Source: Chloroflexota bacterium (lineage in GTDB: Bacteria; Chloroflexota; Anaerolineae; J036; Brachytrichaceae). From it: DNA of 63,121 bases. The DNA is taken from NCBI GenBank assembly GCA_023382055.1, contig JAMCQN010000072.1:1-63121 (forward strand), given 5' to 3'. The translations under genes were made by a program, and so were the position numbers. Positions 27,008 to 36,118 of the stretch are shown here, piece by piece (the first letter of the stretch is position 1; each line of letters begins with the position of its first letter). The notes under the pieces were generated by a model. The model did no database searches. It had not been told where the DNA came from and saw nothing but the letters and a program-made list of their open reading frames with translations.

Positions 27008-27715
27008 ATGCCGGATAGCATGATCCGCACGCAGATCACCGCGCTACTCACGTCGCAGCCGTCCGACGCGCTGGCGGCGTACTTCGCGCTGGAACACGAC
27101 GCCCGCCGCACGCGCCTGACCGTGCGCACCGACGCGCGCGGACGCGCCGTTGCCTTCGTGGCAGTCTGCCAGACGGGCATCGACCTGTTCCGCCCGCTGG
27201 TGGTCATGCGCGGCGACGATACCGTTGCCCTGCATACCGCATTGCATGAGGCGCTGTCGCCCGGCCGGCAGTACCTGTTCAGCGCGCCGGTTACCCTGCG
27301 CACGGATATCGATCAGGTTGCCAATCTATACAGCGAGACGATCAACAAGATATACACGCTGGCGCGCCCCGATTTCAAACCGATTGTGAATATCCTGGTG
27401 CAAACCAACCGATCGCCGGAAGGCTTGCTGCGCGTGGGCATCCGCGCGCGCGACGAGTCGTGGGCCGCCGAAGCCGGCACGACCTGGATATCGTCGCGCT
27501 ACGCCGAGGTGTACGTGCGGGTGGTCGAGGCGGCGCGCAATCGCGGGCTGGGCAAGTCGGTCGTCTCCGCGCTCAGCGCGCAACTGCTGGATATGAACCG
27601 AATTCCGCTTTACTCGGTAGCCGAGGATAATATCCCCTCACAACGCCTGGCGTTGCGGTTGGGCTACCGGGATACAGGCGGCTGGGAGTTAAGCGGTGCG
27701 ATGAGCCTGCGGTGA
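27008..27715 (+). CDS. GNAT-family N-acetyltransferase
   Basis: 235 residues. The C-terminal 90 residues carry the GNAT core: EVYVRVVEAARNRGLGKSVVSAL (acetyl-CoA loop RNRGLGKS) and YSVAEDNIPSQRLALRLGY. The N-terminal 140 residues are variable and may bind the acceptor, which cannot be told from sequence. It stands alone between TPR and DsbA-like genes. Confidence 0.8.
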   Translation: MPDSMIRTQITALLTSQPSDALAAYFALEHDARRTRLTVRTDARGRAVAFVAVCQTGIDLFRPLVVMRGDDTVALHTALHEALSPGRQYLFSAPVTLRTDIDQVANLYSETINKIYTLARPDFKPIVNILVQTNRSPEGLLRVGIRARDESWAAEAGTTWISSRYAEVYVRVVEAARNRGLGKSVVSALSAQLLDMNRIPLYSVAEDNIPSQRLALRLGYRDTGGWELSGAMSLR

Positions 27716-27761
27716 GCGTCGAAGAGGATATTAGAGATTAAAGAAGGAGTGTTGCTGAACC

Positions 27762-28493
27762 ATGTCCAAACGCCGTGAACTTATTGAACGCCGTCGCGAA
27801 CAGGAACGCAAGCAAACCCTGGTCATCCTGGGGGTCATTATCGTCATCGCAGTCGTAGTACTGGGTGGCGCCATCATCATCAGTTCCAGGAATGGCGGCA
27901 GCGCTGCCACTGCCGCACAGGCGGCTGTCGTGCCGCCCGATCACCCGTTGCCGCCTAATGCGGAACCGAACGGGCGCGCCTGGGGGCCGGCAGACGCCCC
28001 GATTAAAGTCGAGGAGTACCTGGATTACCAGTGTCCCGCCTGCGGCGCGTATAACCGCAGCTTCGAGGCGGGCGTGATCCAGGCATTCGCCGCATCGGGC
28101 AAGGTGCGCTACGAGGTGCACAGCATCTCGTTTATCGGGCAGGAATCGCTGGACGCCGCCGCCGCCGCTCTGTGCGCCACCGACCAGAACAAGTTCTGGC
28201 AGATGCATAACGCGCTGTTTGCCAATCAGAACGGTGAGAATGAAGGCGCCTTCAACAAGGATCGCCTGAAGCAGATCGCCGCCGCCGCCGGTCTGGACAC
28301 GGCGCAGTTCAACACTTGCCTGGACTCTGGCAAGTATGCGGCGCAGGCGCTTCAGGAACGCACAGACAGCGAGAATCGCGGTGTGAACCAGACGCCCACC
28401 TTCTTCATCAATGGCAAGATGTACCCCGGCACGCTGAATGCCGACGACTTCAAGAAGATCTTCGCGCAGGTCGCCCCCAACGTGAAGTTCTAA
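27762..28493 (+). CDS. Membrane-anchored DsbA-family thiol oxidoreductase
   Basis: 243 residues; AAGGAG precedes the ATG. An Arg/Lys-rich start and one transmembrane helix (about residues 21-43) place a DsbA/DSBA-like thioredoxin domain outside the membrane. The active site is CPAC in EYLDYQCPACGAY; NQTPTFFINGKMYPG supplies the cis-Pro. It probably forms or isomerises disulfides in exported proteins. Confidence 0.9.
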   Translation: MSKRRELIERRREQERKQTLVILGVIIVIAVVVLGGAIIISSRNGGSAATAAQAAVVPPDHPLPPNAEPNGRAWGPADAPIKVEEYLDYQCPACGAYNRSFEAGVIQAFAASGKVRYEVHSISFIGQESLDAAAAALCATDQNKFWQMHNALFANQNGENEGAFNKDRLKQIAAAAGLDTAQFNTCLDSGKYAAQALQERTDSENRGVNQTPTFFINGKMYPGTLNADDFKKIFAQVAPNVKF

Positions 28494-28497
28494 TAGC

Positions 28498-28546
28498 CGA
28501 TAAACGGATGTCTGACTTCAGCGGGAAGTCAGACATCCGTTTATCG
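28498..28546. terminator. Perfect 22-bp hairpin after the DsbA-like gene
   Basis: The 22-nt arm from 28498 pairs without mismatch with 28525-28546 around the loop AGCGG. It lies 5 nt past the stop. The stem core GGATGTCTGACTTC is shared with the hairpin at 45651-45683, so the two are related copies. Confidence 0.6.
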
Positions 28547-28574
28547 TTTGTAACTGCTTTGACAATGTCAGATT

Positions 28575-29222
28575 CGCTGCACGTGCGGGCGCGCCATGAG
28601 CGGGCGGCGCAAGCGCGCGAATTACTTGTACTACGTGTGCTCGAGCATGTACCTTCCTTCGCCGGGGCGCACGTGCAATCAGGACAGTGTGCGCGCAGAC
28701 ACGCTGGACGCCGCCGCCTGGAACTGCTTGGCGGGGTTGCTATCCAGCGATGAAGCCCTGGACGCGGGAATCCAGCGCATGTTAGAGCGGCTGGCGGATG
28801 AGATGCTGCCCCGGCGCGCAAGGCTGGCAGAGATCGCGGAACAGATCGAGCGCGCCACCCGGCGTATCCAGCGATGGGTCGCCGAGTATGCCGACGCAAC
28901 CACGAACGAAATGGTTACGCTGAAAGCCCGGGTGCGCGACACCAGCCACACGCTGGATACCCTCAGAGCCGAACAGGCGCGCTTATCGGCGGAACTGACC
29001 CAAGGCGCAGCGACAAGCGCAGAACGTGAAGCTTTGCTACAGTCCGTGGGTGAGTTGCGCGGCTTGCTGGCCGAGGCCGCCAGCGACCCCGAAGCACAGC
29101 TTTACATCGTGGATCGGCTGGGCTTGCAGTGCGTTTTGCGAAACGCCGACGATGGCCTGTGGGCGGATTTATCGTGCAGTGTAGGTCAAACCCAGGGGGC
29201 AATTAAGTCCACTGTCCCTCGA
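28575..29222 (+). pseudogene. C-terminal relic of a large serine recombinase
   Basis: From the zinc-ribbon segment RCTCGRAMSGRR onward, the translation follows the C-terminal 40 percent of the intact recombinase at 41797-43425 (NYLYYVCSS, LPSPGRTC, SVRADTLDAAAW, then the coiled-coil region and LGLQCVLRNADDG). The catalytic resolvase domain is missing. The frame runs through the attachment core (STVPRS) into the left end of the element and stops at 29301-29303. It is best explained as what remains of an earlier integrant at the same site. Confidence 0.8.
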
Positions 29223-29225
29223 AGC
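29209..29225. other. Attachment site core, left (attL)
   Basis: CCACTGTCCCTCGAAGC, identical to 43334-43350; similarity reaches further left (TTAAG before it, one mismatch). On the left lies the recombinase relic, on the right the first bases of the element. Confidence 0.75.
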
Positions 29226-29423
29226 AGTAGTCTCCAGATTATCTTCTCAACAACCATTGCGCTCGAGTGTCCGCTTCCACGCCAGGCGGCGGCGGGGTCC
29301 TGATAGGTTACCTGCTTCACTTTTCTATTCTGGTAGGAGGATTACGCCATCGTGCGTTATTAGCTGGAATGGGCGGTGGGCGCGGTGTCGCTGTAAATGT
29401 GCTTAAGTTTCTGGGAAATTCAA

Positions 29424-29441
29424 TGCGACCAATTGGTCGCA
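29424..29441. promoter_or_regulatory. Palindromic operator-like site 1
   Basis: TGCGACCAATTGGTCGCA is a perfect 18-bp palindrome, 57 bp upstream of the -35 for the tyrosine recombinase. The inner 16 bp recur exactly at 39731-39746, and with one base missing at 34999-35013. A ParB/KorB-like HTH protein at 37197 is a candidate binder. Confidence 0.55.
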
Positions 29442-29498
29442 CAGCCCATGCCAGACGCCCGCATGATCGCAATTCTGTGTTTTTTAAGGTCAGTAATG

Positions 29499-29526
29499 TT
29501 GACTGCGCCGTCCAAGTGGTTAATGT
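29499..29526 (+). promoter_or_regulatory. Promoter for the tyrosine recombinase operon
   Basis: TTGACT (29499-29504), 16-nt spacer, TAATGT (29521-29526), 31 nt before the ATG at 29558. The rest of 29226-29498 has no gene that I can support. Confidence 0.5.
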
Positions 29527-29557
29527 AATACAAGTTACAAATACCAGGGAGGTTATC

Positions 29558-30496
29558 ATGTCAATAGATATCGTGAACGCGCAGCCGGCGGCTGCTTACC
29601 TGGCTGCATTGCGTACCGGCGTGTCGAAAACATCGATGCGCTACGAGCTGAATAAGGTCGCCCGACTCATGGGCGCTTCATCCTGGGAGCGCGTGAATTG
29701 GGCAACGCTAAATGCGGCAAATGTCATGGCGGTTATGGCACAGGTGACAGGTGCGCCGGCGAGCCGCAATAAGACGCTGGCTGCGCTGAAAGGAGTTGCC
29801 AAGGTTGCCTGGCGCCTGAGCATGATCGATGCCGAAACACTCGCCAGGATCTCCGACGTCCATTCGGACCCGGGTAGCCGCGAACTGGCCGGTCGCCACC
29901 TCGATTCGCGCGAGATCGTCGCACTCATGCGAGTATGCGCCGACGATGGATCGCCGGCAGGTGCGCGTGATGCTGCACTGATTGCCATGGCTCACAAGAC
30001 AGGGGCGCGCCGCGCGGAGTTGGCGGCGATTGCAATGGTGGACCTGGCTGTAGGAACAGACAATACTTATGCAGACATTCGCGTGATCGGCAAACGCAAC
30101 AAAGAACGTGTTTTATTCGTCGATGACGGGTCGATGCAGTCCCTGGTTGACTGGCTGCAGGTGCGTGGATCGGCGCCTGGCGCACTATTCTGCGCGATTT
30201 CACAAATCGGTGTGATTGACCCGACTCACCAGATCACGCCAACAGCACTGCATCGCATTCTGCAGAAGCGCGCGGCGGCGGCCGGGATCGAGAATATTAC
30301 CTGGCACGACTTCCGGCGCACATTCGCAGGAAGCCTGCTGGATGCCGGCGAAGACATCGCTACCGTGGCCGCCCTCATGGGTCATACCTCAAGCAATATC
30401 ACCGCGCGCTATGATCGCCGGCCGGTAGAGATCCGGCGCCGGGCTGCGCGTCGCATCATGACGCCATATTTCGGGCGCGCGGGGGTGGCGGCATGA
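29558..30496 (+). CDS. Tyrosine site-specific recombinase (XerD-like)
   Basis: 312 residues from the ATG at 29558; AGGGAGG lies 5 nt upstream. An N-terminal SAM-like core-binding domain (to about residue 105) precedes the catalytic domain with Arg in KTGARRAELA, Lys in GKRNKER, HDFRRTF, GHTSSNIT and the nucleophile Tyr in ARYDRR. All catalytic residues are in place. The element also has a serine integrase, so this enzyme may serve another task such as dimer resolution or a second integration route. It overlaps the DUF3800 gene by 4 nt. Confidence 0.88.
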   Translation: MSIDIVNAQPAAAYLAALRTGVSKTSMRYELNKVARLMGASSWERVNWATLNAANVMAVMAQVTGAPASRNKTLAALKGVAKVAWRLSMIDAETLARISDVHSDPGSRELAGRHLDSREIVALMRVCADDGSPAGARDAALIAMAHKTGARRAELAAIAMVDLAVGTDNTYADIRVIGKRNKERVLFVDDGSMQSLVDWLQVRGSAPGALFCAISQIGVIDPTHQITPTALHRILQKRAAAAGIENITWHDFRRTFAGSLLDAGEDIATVAALMGHTSSNITARYDRRPVEIRRRAARRIMTPYFGRAGVAA

Positions 30497-31101
30497 ACGG
30501 CCATCTCAGCGCATACGCTGTCTTTGATGAATCGGGCGATGCAGGCAGGATGGGGCGGGCATCGCGCTATCTGGTGGTCGCAGGCGTTGTCTGTGACGAC
30601 TTGGAGCCGCTGCGCCGCGCCGTCAGGCGCACCAGACGCCGCATGCCCAAGTCGTTGCGGGGCAAAGCGGAGGTCAAGGCATTCGAAACACCCTCAGCCG
30701 CGCGCCCCGTGCTTGAATCGTTAACGGCCATAGGCGTTCGCATCGTGGCAGCCATTGTCGATAAACGTGTCTTCCATCTGGCAAGCCCGGTTGACCTTGT
30801 GGCTCAGGCCTATGCTGCCTGTACAGCCGCGGCTCTGCAACACGAAAGCGGCATGATCGCGACGATTGACCGCCCTTTCGCCCAGGCGCTGCAACGCGAT
30901 AAGGTGCTCTCTGCGATGAACGATGCAGCGGATGCCCTGGGCAAGCGGTTGACAGTGATAGTGGACGATTCACGCCATGAAAAGGCTCTGCAAGCGGCGG
31001 ATGTTGTAGCGTGGGCCTGTTTTCAGAAATATGAGCGCGACGCGCCGATCTGGTGGGAAGTCGTGCAGGCGCAGATTATTGCGGAGGTGATGGTTTCATG
31101 A
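30493..31101 (+). CDS. DUF3800-like protein
   Basis: 202 residues. AYAVFDESGDAG at the N-terminus and ALQAADVVAWACF at the C-terminus are the conserved acidic motifs of DUF3800, a family often found in phages and mobile elements and thought to have an RNase H-like fold; activity is unproven. ATGA overlap with the recombinase implies joint translation. Confidence 0.75.
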   Translation: MNGHLSAYAVFDESGDAGRMGRASRYLVVAGVVCDDLEPLRRAVRRTRRRMPKSLRGKAEVKAFETPSAARPVLESLTAIGVRIVAAIVDKRVFHLASPVDLVAQAYAACTAAALQHESGMIATIDRPFAQALQRDKVLSAMNDAADALGKRLTVIVDDSRHEKALQAADVVAWACFQKYERDAPIWWEVVQAQIIAEVMVS

Positions 31102-31343
31102 GCGCACAAACACACAACAAAAAAGCTCGTTCTGGCCGGAGGCCGATAACCACCGTGTCTTACCACGGAGTGGCTCGGCGGCATTGCACAAATGTGCTCA
31201 GCCGCTTGCGGGCAACCCATCCCGGACTTACAGAATCGAGCTTGTCTGAATTATATCGCACTCACACAGTGGATATCGACTTGCATGGTGGGCAGTCCAG
31301 CGCATCACAACACCACATCTTCGGGAGGCCAGGCCATGAATGA
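31098..31343 (+). CDS. Small basic hypothetical protein
   Basis: 81 residues. The ATG overlaps the DUF3800 stop by 4 nt and the 3' end overlaps the next gene. It is Arg/His-rich with no recognised domain. The chain of overlaps supports it as real. Confidence 0.5.
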   Translation: MSAQTHNKKARSGRRPITTVSYHGVARRHCTNVLSRLRATHPGLTESSLSELYRTHTVDIDLHGGQSSASQHHIFGRPGHE

Positions 31344-32148
31344 CGATCTGATGTACGGTTGGGTATTGCTGAACGACCATCCCGAAGTAGTAAGCGTACA
31401 TGACCCAGACGCGCCGGCGGTTTTTCATATCAGCAATAAAGATTGCAACTCGGCCGCGGATGCCCTGCCAGTCACCCTATGGCAATATGAAGACGAGATT
31501 TACGTCAACGCCAGCGCGCGCGACGTGGCGAGCTATATGGAGGATTGGGCGCTGGCTCATAAGAAGGTGGCCTTTCTGTTGCCTGTTGCGAGCGGCGCGA
31601 CATGGCACATACAGGTGTATTGGGTGCCCAAAGAGGTCCAGCGCGATGGCGCACGACGCGTCATTCATTTGTGGCCGTTTTACGTGTTAATCCCGGTCGG
31701 AGGCGTGGCACCACAAAGCTATGAGTACTGGGAAAAGACCGAGAGGCCACGCCCGGAGCCTGGCATGACCCCGCTTCTGGGAATTGTCGTGGACTCGGTT
31801 TCATCTGAGCGTTGTGCTTTACGGCTTTCTGGCGCAACCGACATTGGACGTTTGCTCATACTCAGGACGCGCGAATATCTGGCACGGCGATATCCAGAGT
31901 GCGCGCTCGGAGAGGTGGACCTAATTCGCCCCCGTGAAAGTCGTGGGACCGTGAGATATGGCACACCAGGCCGCAGGTCTAATCCGCTCTATGACGAGGC
32001 CTACAGGAAAATGACTGACGAGGGACTCACCCAGGCTCAGGCGGTCGATTGGTTAATGAACAAAGTGCCCCCGCTTGGCAACTTTGATTTTGGGAGGCGC
32101 GATAGATTCTCCAAAGCCATTAGGCGCAGGACGAAACCGACGAAATGA
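31336..32148 (+). CDS. Hypothetical protein of the element
   Basis: 270 residues; GGGAGG is well placed before the ATG at 31336. No motif I recognise. The N-terminal half is rich in Trp and acidic residues; the C-terminal 70 residues are basic and contain a helix (DEGLTQAQAVDWLMNKV) that could be an HTH-like DNA contact. The 66 nt after it hold no gene. Confidence 0.6.
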   Translation: MNDDLMYGWVLLNDHPEVVSVHDPDAPAVFHISNKDCNSAADALPVTLWQYEDEIYVNASARDVASYMEDWALAHKKVAFLLPVASGATWHIQVYWVPKEVQRDGARRVIHLWPFYVLIPVGGVAPQSYEYWEKTERPRPEPGMTPLLGIVVDSVSSERCALRLSGATDIGRLLILRTREYLARRYPECALGEVDLIRPRESRGTVRYGTPGRRSNPLYDEAYRKMTDEGLTQAQAVDWLMNKVPPLGNFDFGRRDRFSKAIRRRTKPTK

Positions 32149-32214
32149 AAAGTCGGTGAAATCGGTAGCTATTAAGTCCGGCGCCGAAATCGTACTATCA
32201 CATGGGAGGTTCAA

Positions 32215-32424
32215 ATGACGGGTATCTACGTGAAACTCAGTATGTCCGAGCGCGATGCATTGTTCGCGCTGTCACAGCGGGAACGCCGCGATGAGCGTGA
32301 TCAGGCGGCGCTATTGATTCGATTGGAGCTCGAGCAACTTGGCCTTATCCGGTTTGAAGACATTCCAGCGGTTATCGTCCCCCTGCACAAGGACGCCAAA
32401 CGGGGACAACATGTCGACGCATGA
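32215..32424 (+). CDS. Small protein, possibly ribbon-helix-helix-like
   Basis: 69 residues, GGGAGG 8 nt upstream. VKLSMSERDALFALSQRERRDERDQAALLI resembles a beta strand plus two helices in pieces (VKLSMSERDAL; RDQAALLIRLELEQLGL), the size and order of an Arc/CopG-like regulator. Assignment is tentative. Confidence 0.5.
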   Translation: MTGIYVKLSMSERDALFALSQRERRDERDQAALLIRLELEQLGLIRFEDIPAVIVPLHKDAKRGQHVDA

Positions 32425-32620
32425 GCTAACATCGCAGGGGTTCGCGCTTTTCCGCGATGCGCTGGCTGATGTCTACGCTTACTTGCTGAAACGTAAGGCC
32501 GAAAAGATAACCCCACCCGCTGACAACCTTGGCCGGGACGCAGCAGGCGGGGCTTTCGGGTCTGACCTCGAGAGCCAGAACCATGGGCCATTATCGCTCA
32601 AAAACGATGCTCACCCTTAG
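32411..32620 (+). CDS. Small hypothetical protein
   Basis: 69 residues, overlapping the previous gene by 14 nt. One amphipathic helix (FRDALADVYAYLLKRKAEKI) and a polar tail. No family recognised. Confidence 0.4.
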   Translation: MSTHELTSQGFALFRDALADVYAYLLKRKAEKITPPADNLGRDAAGGAFGSDLESQNHGPLSLKNDAHP

Positions 32621-32653
32621 GCGGCGATCGACTGAGTCGGAAGGAATGTCGTT

Positions 32654-33385
32654 ATGAGCGTGCGGGCCATGGCCGACGTCTGGGAACGATCGAATCAGAA
32701 GGGCTCGGCCTTGCTGGTGTTACTCGCGCTGGCAGACTGGGGCGACGACGCCGGTCAGAACATCTACCCGTCCATTGAGTCTCTCGCGCGGAAAGTTCGT
32801 ATGACCACCAGGAATGTCAGGTTTATAGTCGACCGGCTGCGGGAATCGGGTGAGTTGATCGTCGAACAGAATGGTCATAAAAATTCGAACGGGCAGCGAA
32901 CTAACCTGTACCGCGTTGCTCTTCCTTCTGCGCGGGGTGAAAAGATTACACCTGAAAAGATTTCAGCCCTGAAAAATTCGGTAGGGAGGGGTGAAAATTT
33001 AGGTACAGAAGGGGTGAAGCCGGCTTCAGCCAATCCATCAAGAACCACCATAGATCCACCAACAACCAGCGCGGGGCACAAAGCGGTCAAAGCGGCTGGT
33101 GGTGTTGGGTTGGACCAAAAAGAGGATGAGATTATGAAGCAACTGGCCGGGCTTGGAATAATCCGCAACAGCAAATCGATCACACTCGCTAAGAAGATCG
33201 CCCGGTATGACGTCGCGCCGGTGGTGATTGCTGAGCAGGCGGACCGCATTCGTAAAGACCACCGTACCCGCTCATTCTGCGGCGCGCTGATCTCCGCCCT
33301 CGATGGGTATCCCTTCGAGTCTTATAGGTGCCCAGGCGCTGATAAACCTAAAGTTAGGGCGGTCGTTACCCCTTGGGCGAACTAG
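32654..33385 (+). CDS. Helix-turn-helix replication-initiator-like protein
   Basis: 243 residues. The N-terminal winged helix (SALLVLLALADWGDDAGQNI, then YPSIESLARKVRMTTRNV) is typical of phage replication proteins of the HTH_36/DnaD-like group. A Ser/Thr/Lys-rich linker joins a C-terminal helical part (about residues 155-215). Its place directly before a DnaB-like helicase suggests it binds the replication origin and loads that helicase. Confidence 0.75.
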   Translation: MSVRAMADVWERSNQKGSALLVLLALADWGDDAGQNIYPSIESLARKVRMTTRNVRFIVDRLRESGELIVEQNGHKNSNGQRTNLYRVALPSARGEKITPEKISALKNSVGRGENLGTEGVKPASANPSRTTIDPPTTSAGHKAVKAAGGVGLDQKEDEIMKQLAGLGIIRNSKSITLAKKIARYDVAPVVIAEQADRIRKDHRTRSFCGALISALDGYPFESYRCPGADKPKVRAVVTPWAN

Positions 33386-33387
33386 GT

Positions 33388-34710
33388 ATGACGACAATGC
33401 AAGTGCTTCCGCCATACAGCCAAGAGGCCGAAGAGGCCACTCTTGGAAGTCTGCTAATCGATCCGAGAGCGATCGTGTTGGTTGCAACTGATCTAAATGC
33501 CGACGACTTCTACCTCGTCAAGAACGGGTGGATCTACTCGATCATGCTGCGCCTGGGTGATCGTGCAGACCTGCTCACGGTGGCGACTGAACTCGATAAC
33601 CAGGGCCAGCTCGCGGAGGTAGGCGGCGGTGCGTACCTGGCGCAACTGACTGCAGTCGTACCAACGGCGTTAAACGTGGTGGCCTACGCCAAAATCGTAA
33701 AAGGGCACGCCATGCGCCGGCGCATGATTGGCGCCTGCAGCGTAATTGCAAAGAACGCCTATGACCTTGAGATAGAGTCAGGTGATCTGGCAGAGCTGGC
33801 ACAATCGGAATTTCTTAAAGCTGCCGGCCTTCAGTCGAATGCAACACCAACAATTCAGGGTGTCAGCGTCGCTTTCCTGGAACAATTCTGGCGCGAGGTA
33901 GACCTGGACGGTGAATTGCCGGGCATACCCAGTTCGATTGAGAACCTGGATCGCCTGACCGGCGGATGGCGCCCTGGACAGATAATCGCCACGGCTGGCC
34001 CGACTGGATCCGGCAAGACGACGCTCATGTTGAACTTCGCTTATCGCGCCGCGCAGAAAGGCAAGCGCGTCGCCTTTTTCAGCCTTGAAATGAGCGAAGT
34101 TGAGATCATGCGCAAGTTCACTGAGCTTGCATCCGGTGTCAACCTATCGCATCAAAACGTACACCGGTTGACCGAGGATGAGCGAGCCAGGGTCGCGAAA
34201 GCGGCGGCCACGATAACAGAATTGCCATTAACCATCTTGTACATGCCGGGCGCGACGGTTAACCGCCTCGCTACCGAGTCACAGCGCCTTAAGTTTATTG
34301 GCGGGCTGGACATGATCATCGTCGATTACCTGCAGATCATGACAACGGAATCTACCAGGTCGTCGACGCGAGCGGCTGAGCTGGGCGTCATCACTCGCCG
34401 GCTCAAACAGATCGCCGGCGAGTTGGGCGTGTCCATATTCATCGGCAGCCAACTCAATCGCGAGTCTATCGGGTATGACGGCAAGCCGCTTGTCCCGCAG
34501 CTGCACCATCTGAAAGAGAGCGGCAGCATAGAGCAGGACTCCGATCTAGTCATCATGCTCATGGTCCTGGAGGATGAGCCAGAATGCAAGGATGTTGTCC
34601 GTCTCTACATCCGCAAGCAGCGCGAGGGGCCTACTGGTGACATCACTGTCCAGTTCATTCGCTCGTTGTCCAGGTTTCAGGAAGTGGACCTGCAGGAGTA
34701 TTCGCTCTAA
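33388..34710 (+). CDS. dnaB: Replicative DNA helicase, DnaB-like
   Basis: 440 residues; I use the ATG at 33388, just after the stop of the HTH gene. The N-terminal DnaB domain (PPYSQEAEEATLGSLLIDP) is followed by the RecA-like core: Walker A AGPTGSGKTT, FFSLEMSE, Walker B IIVDYLQIM, SQLNRES and a C-terminal IRKQREGPTG. Size and motifs are complete. The element can probably replicate outside the chromosome with this helicase; no primase is seen. Confidence 0.92.
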   Translation: MTTMQVLPPYSQEAEEATLGSLLIDPRAIVLVATDLNADDFYLVKNGWIYSIMLRLGDRADLLTVATELDNQGQLAEVGGGAYLAQLTAVVPTALNVVAYAKIVKGHAMRRRMIGACSVIAKNAYDLEIESGDLAELAQSEFLKAAGLQSNATPTIQGVSVAFLEQFWREVDLDGELPGIPSSIENLDRLTGGWRPGQIIATAGPTGSGKTTLMLNFAYRAAQKGKRVAFFSLEMSEVEIMRKFTELASGVNLSHQNVHRLTEDERARVAKAAATITELPLTILYMPGATVNRLATESQRLKFIGGLDMIIVDYLQIMTTESTRSSTRAAELGVITRRLKQIAGELGVSIFIGSQLNRESIGYDGKPLVPQLHHLKESGSIEQDSDLVIMLMVLEDEPECKDVVRLYIRKQREGPTGDITVQFIRSLSRFQEVDLQEYSL

Positions 34711-34724
34711 GCGGAGGTGGCCAA

Positions 34725-34955
34725 ATGCGCAAGATCAACCGTCGCACTGCCGGCAGCACAACAAACCAAGACGCTATGCCGGGATTCATGGATGACGGCG
34801 CCGGCAAAGCAGCGGATCATGCGGTCGATCCCCTGATCGCCGCTATTCGGGAATGGGGTAGGCGGCTGGTTTATCACGTCATTCGTGGTTCTGACGGGCA
34901 TGTAGTCATGGCGCGCAAGCTGCAGCGGACGGCGCGGAGACGGAGGTCGGCATGA
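34725..34955 (+). CDS. Small basic hypothetical protein
   Basis: 76 residues; GCGGAGG stands before the ATG. Arg-rich at both ends, with a central helix (AIREWGRRLVYHVI). No family recognised. The stop overlaps the next start. Confidence 0.5.
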   Translation: MRKINRRTAGSTTNQDAMPGFMDDGAGKAADHAVDPLIAAIREWGRRLVYHVIRGSDGHVVMARKLQRTARRRRSA

Positions 34956-35083
34956 TGCACCTACAGGCAACAATTCACAACATTTGGACACCAATACGCG
35001 ACCAATTGTCGCGTACCGAAGAGGTGATAACAGGCGTGCGCATAGAAATGCGCCGCGTTGTTTGGGGACAGGAGGACAGATGA
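34952..35083 (+). CDS. 43-residue hypothetical protein
   Basis: A short frame with GGAGG placed 6 nt before its ATG, overlapping both neighbours by ATGA. The chain of overlaps argues it is translated. It contains the imperfect third palindrome (34995-35015). No function can be given. Confidence 0.45.
   Translation: MMHLQATIHNIWTPIRDQLSRTEEVITGVRIEMRRVVWGQEDR
34995..35015. promoter_or_regulatory. Palindromic operator-like site 2 (imperfect)
   Basis: TACGCGACCAATTGTCGCGTA: the 16-bp palindrome of 29424 and 39731 with one G missing in the right half, but longer outer arms (TACGCGA/TCGCGTA). It lies inside a small coding frame. Confidence 0.4.
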
Positions 35084-35676
35084 CGACAGTACAGAAACCG
35101 GGCGATGCGGGCGATAAGGAAAGAGAGCTGCGATTTACGCGTGGTGCAATCCTGCTGCCTGACGAGGGCGATGAAGAACAGGCGGATGTCGAACCAGATG
35201 AGGTCGTGCAGGCGCAACGAGACCTGGCACAGGCTGAAGCATTGTGTCGGCGCTACTCTGAGGATCCGTCCACCGGCAGTCTCGCGCAACTGGCCGATGC
35301 GCTGCGGCAAAAGGAGACGGCGCGATTTGCGTTAGAAGCGGCCAAACGCCGTGCGGCCGCGCGTGAATACCAGGCAGCGCTGGCGAAGCGCGACGCGTGC
35401 GAGTCAGAGCTGGCCAGGCTGATCAGGGAGCACTCCCAGCGGCAGAGTGAATTGGGGCAACTGGATAGCGGTTATCACTTCGGCTTGCTCAATCAAGCCA
35501 GCATCACAGATGAAGAGATTGCCGAACGCGCCTCGTTTGCAGGGCGCTATGAGGCCGCGCGCCTTCACCAGTTGCGCGCCTACACAAAGATGGATTATGC
35601 GGCCGACGCGAAGCACCAGGCGCAGGAGCAGGTTGCCAAGGCCCGCAAGGCCTTGGATAGGGTTCTTAATTCTTGA
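35080..35676 (+). CDS. Coiled-coil protein of the element
   Basis: 198 residues; AGGAGG is 4-5 nt before the ATG. Residues 40-195 are Ala/Glu/Arg/Gln-rich with heptad character (VVQAQRDLAQAEALCRRY; ALEAAKRRAAAREYQAAL), so mainly a long coiled coil. It could be a scaffold-like or structural protein, but nothing specific is seen. Confidence 0.6.
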   Translation: MTTVQKPGDAGDKERELRFTRGAILLPDEGDEEQADVEPDEVVQAQRDLAQAEALCRRYSEDPSTGSLAQLADALRQKETARFALEAAKRRAAAREYQAALAKRDACESELARLIREHSQRQSELGQLDSGYHFGLLNQASITDEEIAERASFAGRYEAARLHQLRAYTKMDYAADAKHQAQEQVAKARKALDRVLNS

Positions 35677-35704
35677 TGGTTAAGCAGTTTAAGGAGATTT
35701 TCAA

Positions 35705-36118
35705 ATGACAGTCACGTACACAGACAGTGATGCTGCGATCTTAAGAGAGGCGGTTGCATCGAACGATGCCAGCCTTAAGGATTATTCTGTGGGATTGGCC
35801 GTGTCGAAGCGCCGGCAGGCCCGCGCGCGTGAAGGTGGAACGATTGAATATGCCGCGCTCATAGCGCCAACCGCGTTGACCGGGCGTGCTGGCGACCGTG
35901 GCCGCCTACCTGCCATGCCGAGGGCGCCCGTTAGCGGACGCGCAACCCCACGCGTCAAGACCGATGAGGATCGCCGGCGCGAACTGGCCGAACTTCTGGC
36001 GTCCGATCCGCAGTTGCGTGATGATATTGCTGCTATTGATGATGCGGCGTACTGGCGCGCTGCGGCTCAGGCGGCTGCCGCGATGCCGGGCAACTTCCTG
36101 CGTTGGGTACGTCATTGA
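35705..36118 (+). CDS. Hypothetical protein of the element
   Basis: 137 residues; AAGGAG lies 8 nt upstream. Basic middle part (SKRRQARAREGG) and an acidic/Ala C-terminus (DPQLRDDIAAIDDAAYWRAA). No family recognised. Confidence 0.5.
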   Translation: MTVTYTDSDAAILREAVASNDASLKDYSVGLAVSKRRQARAREGGTIEYAALIAPTALTGRAGDRGRLPAMPRAPVSGRATPRVKTDEDRRRELAELLASDPQLRDDIAAIDDAAYWRAAAQAAAAMPGNFLRWVRH

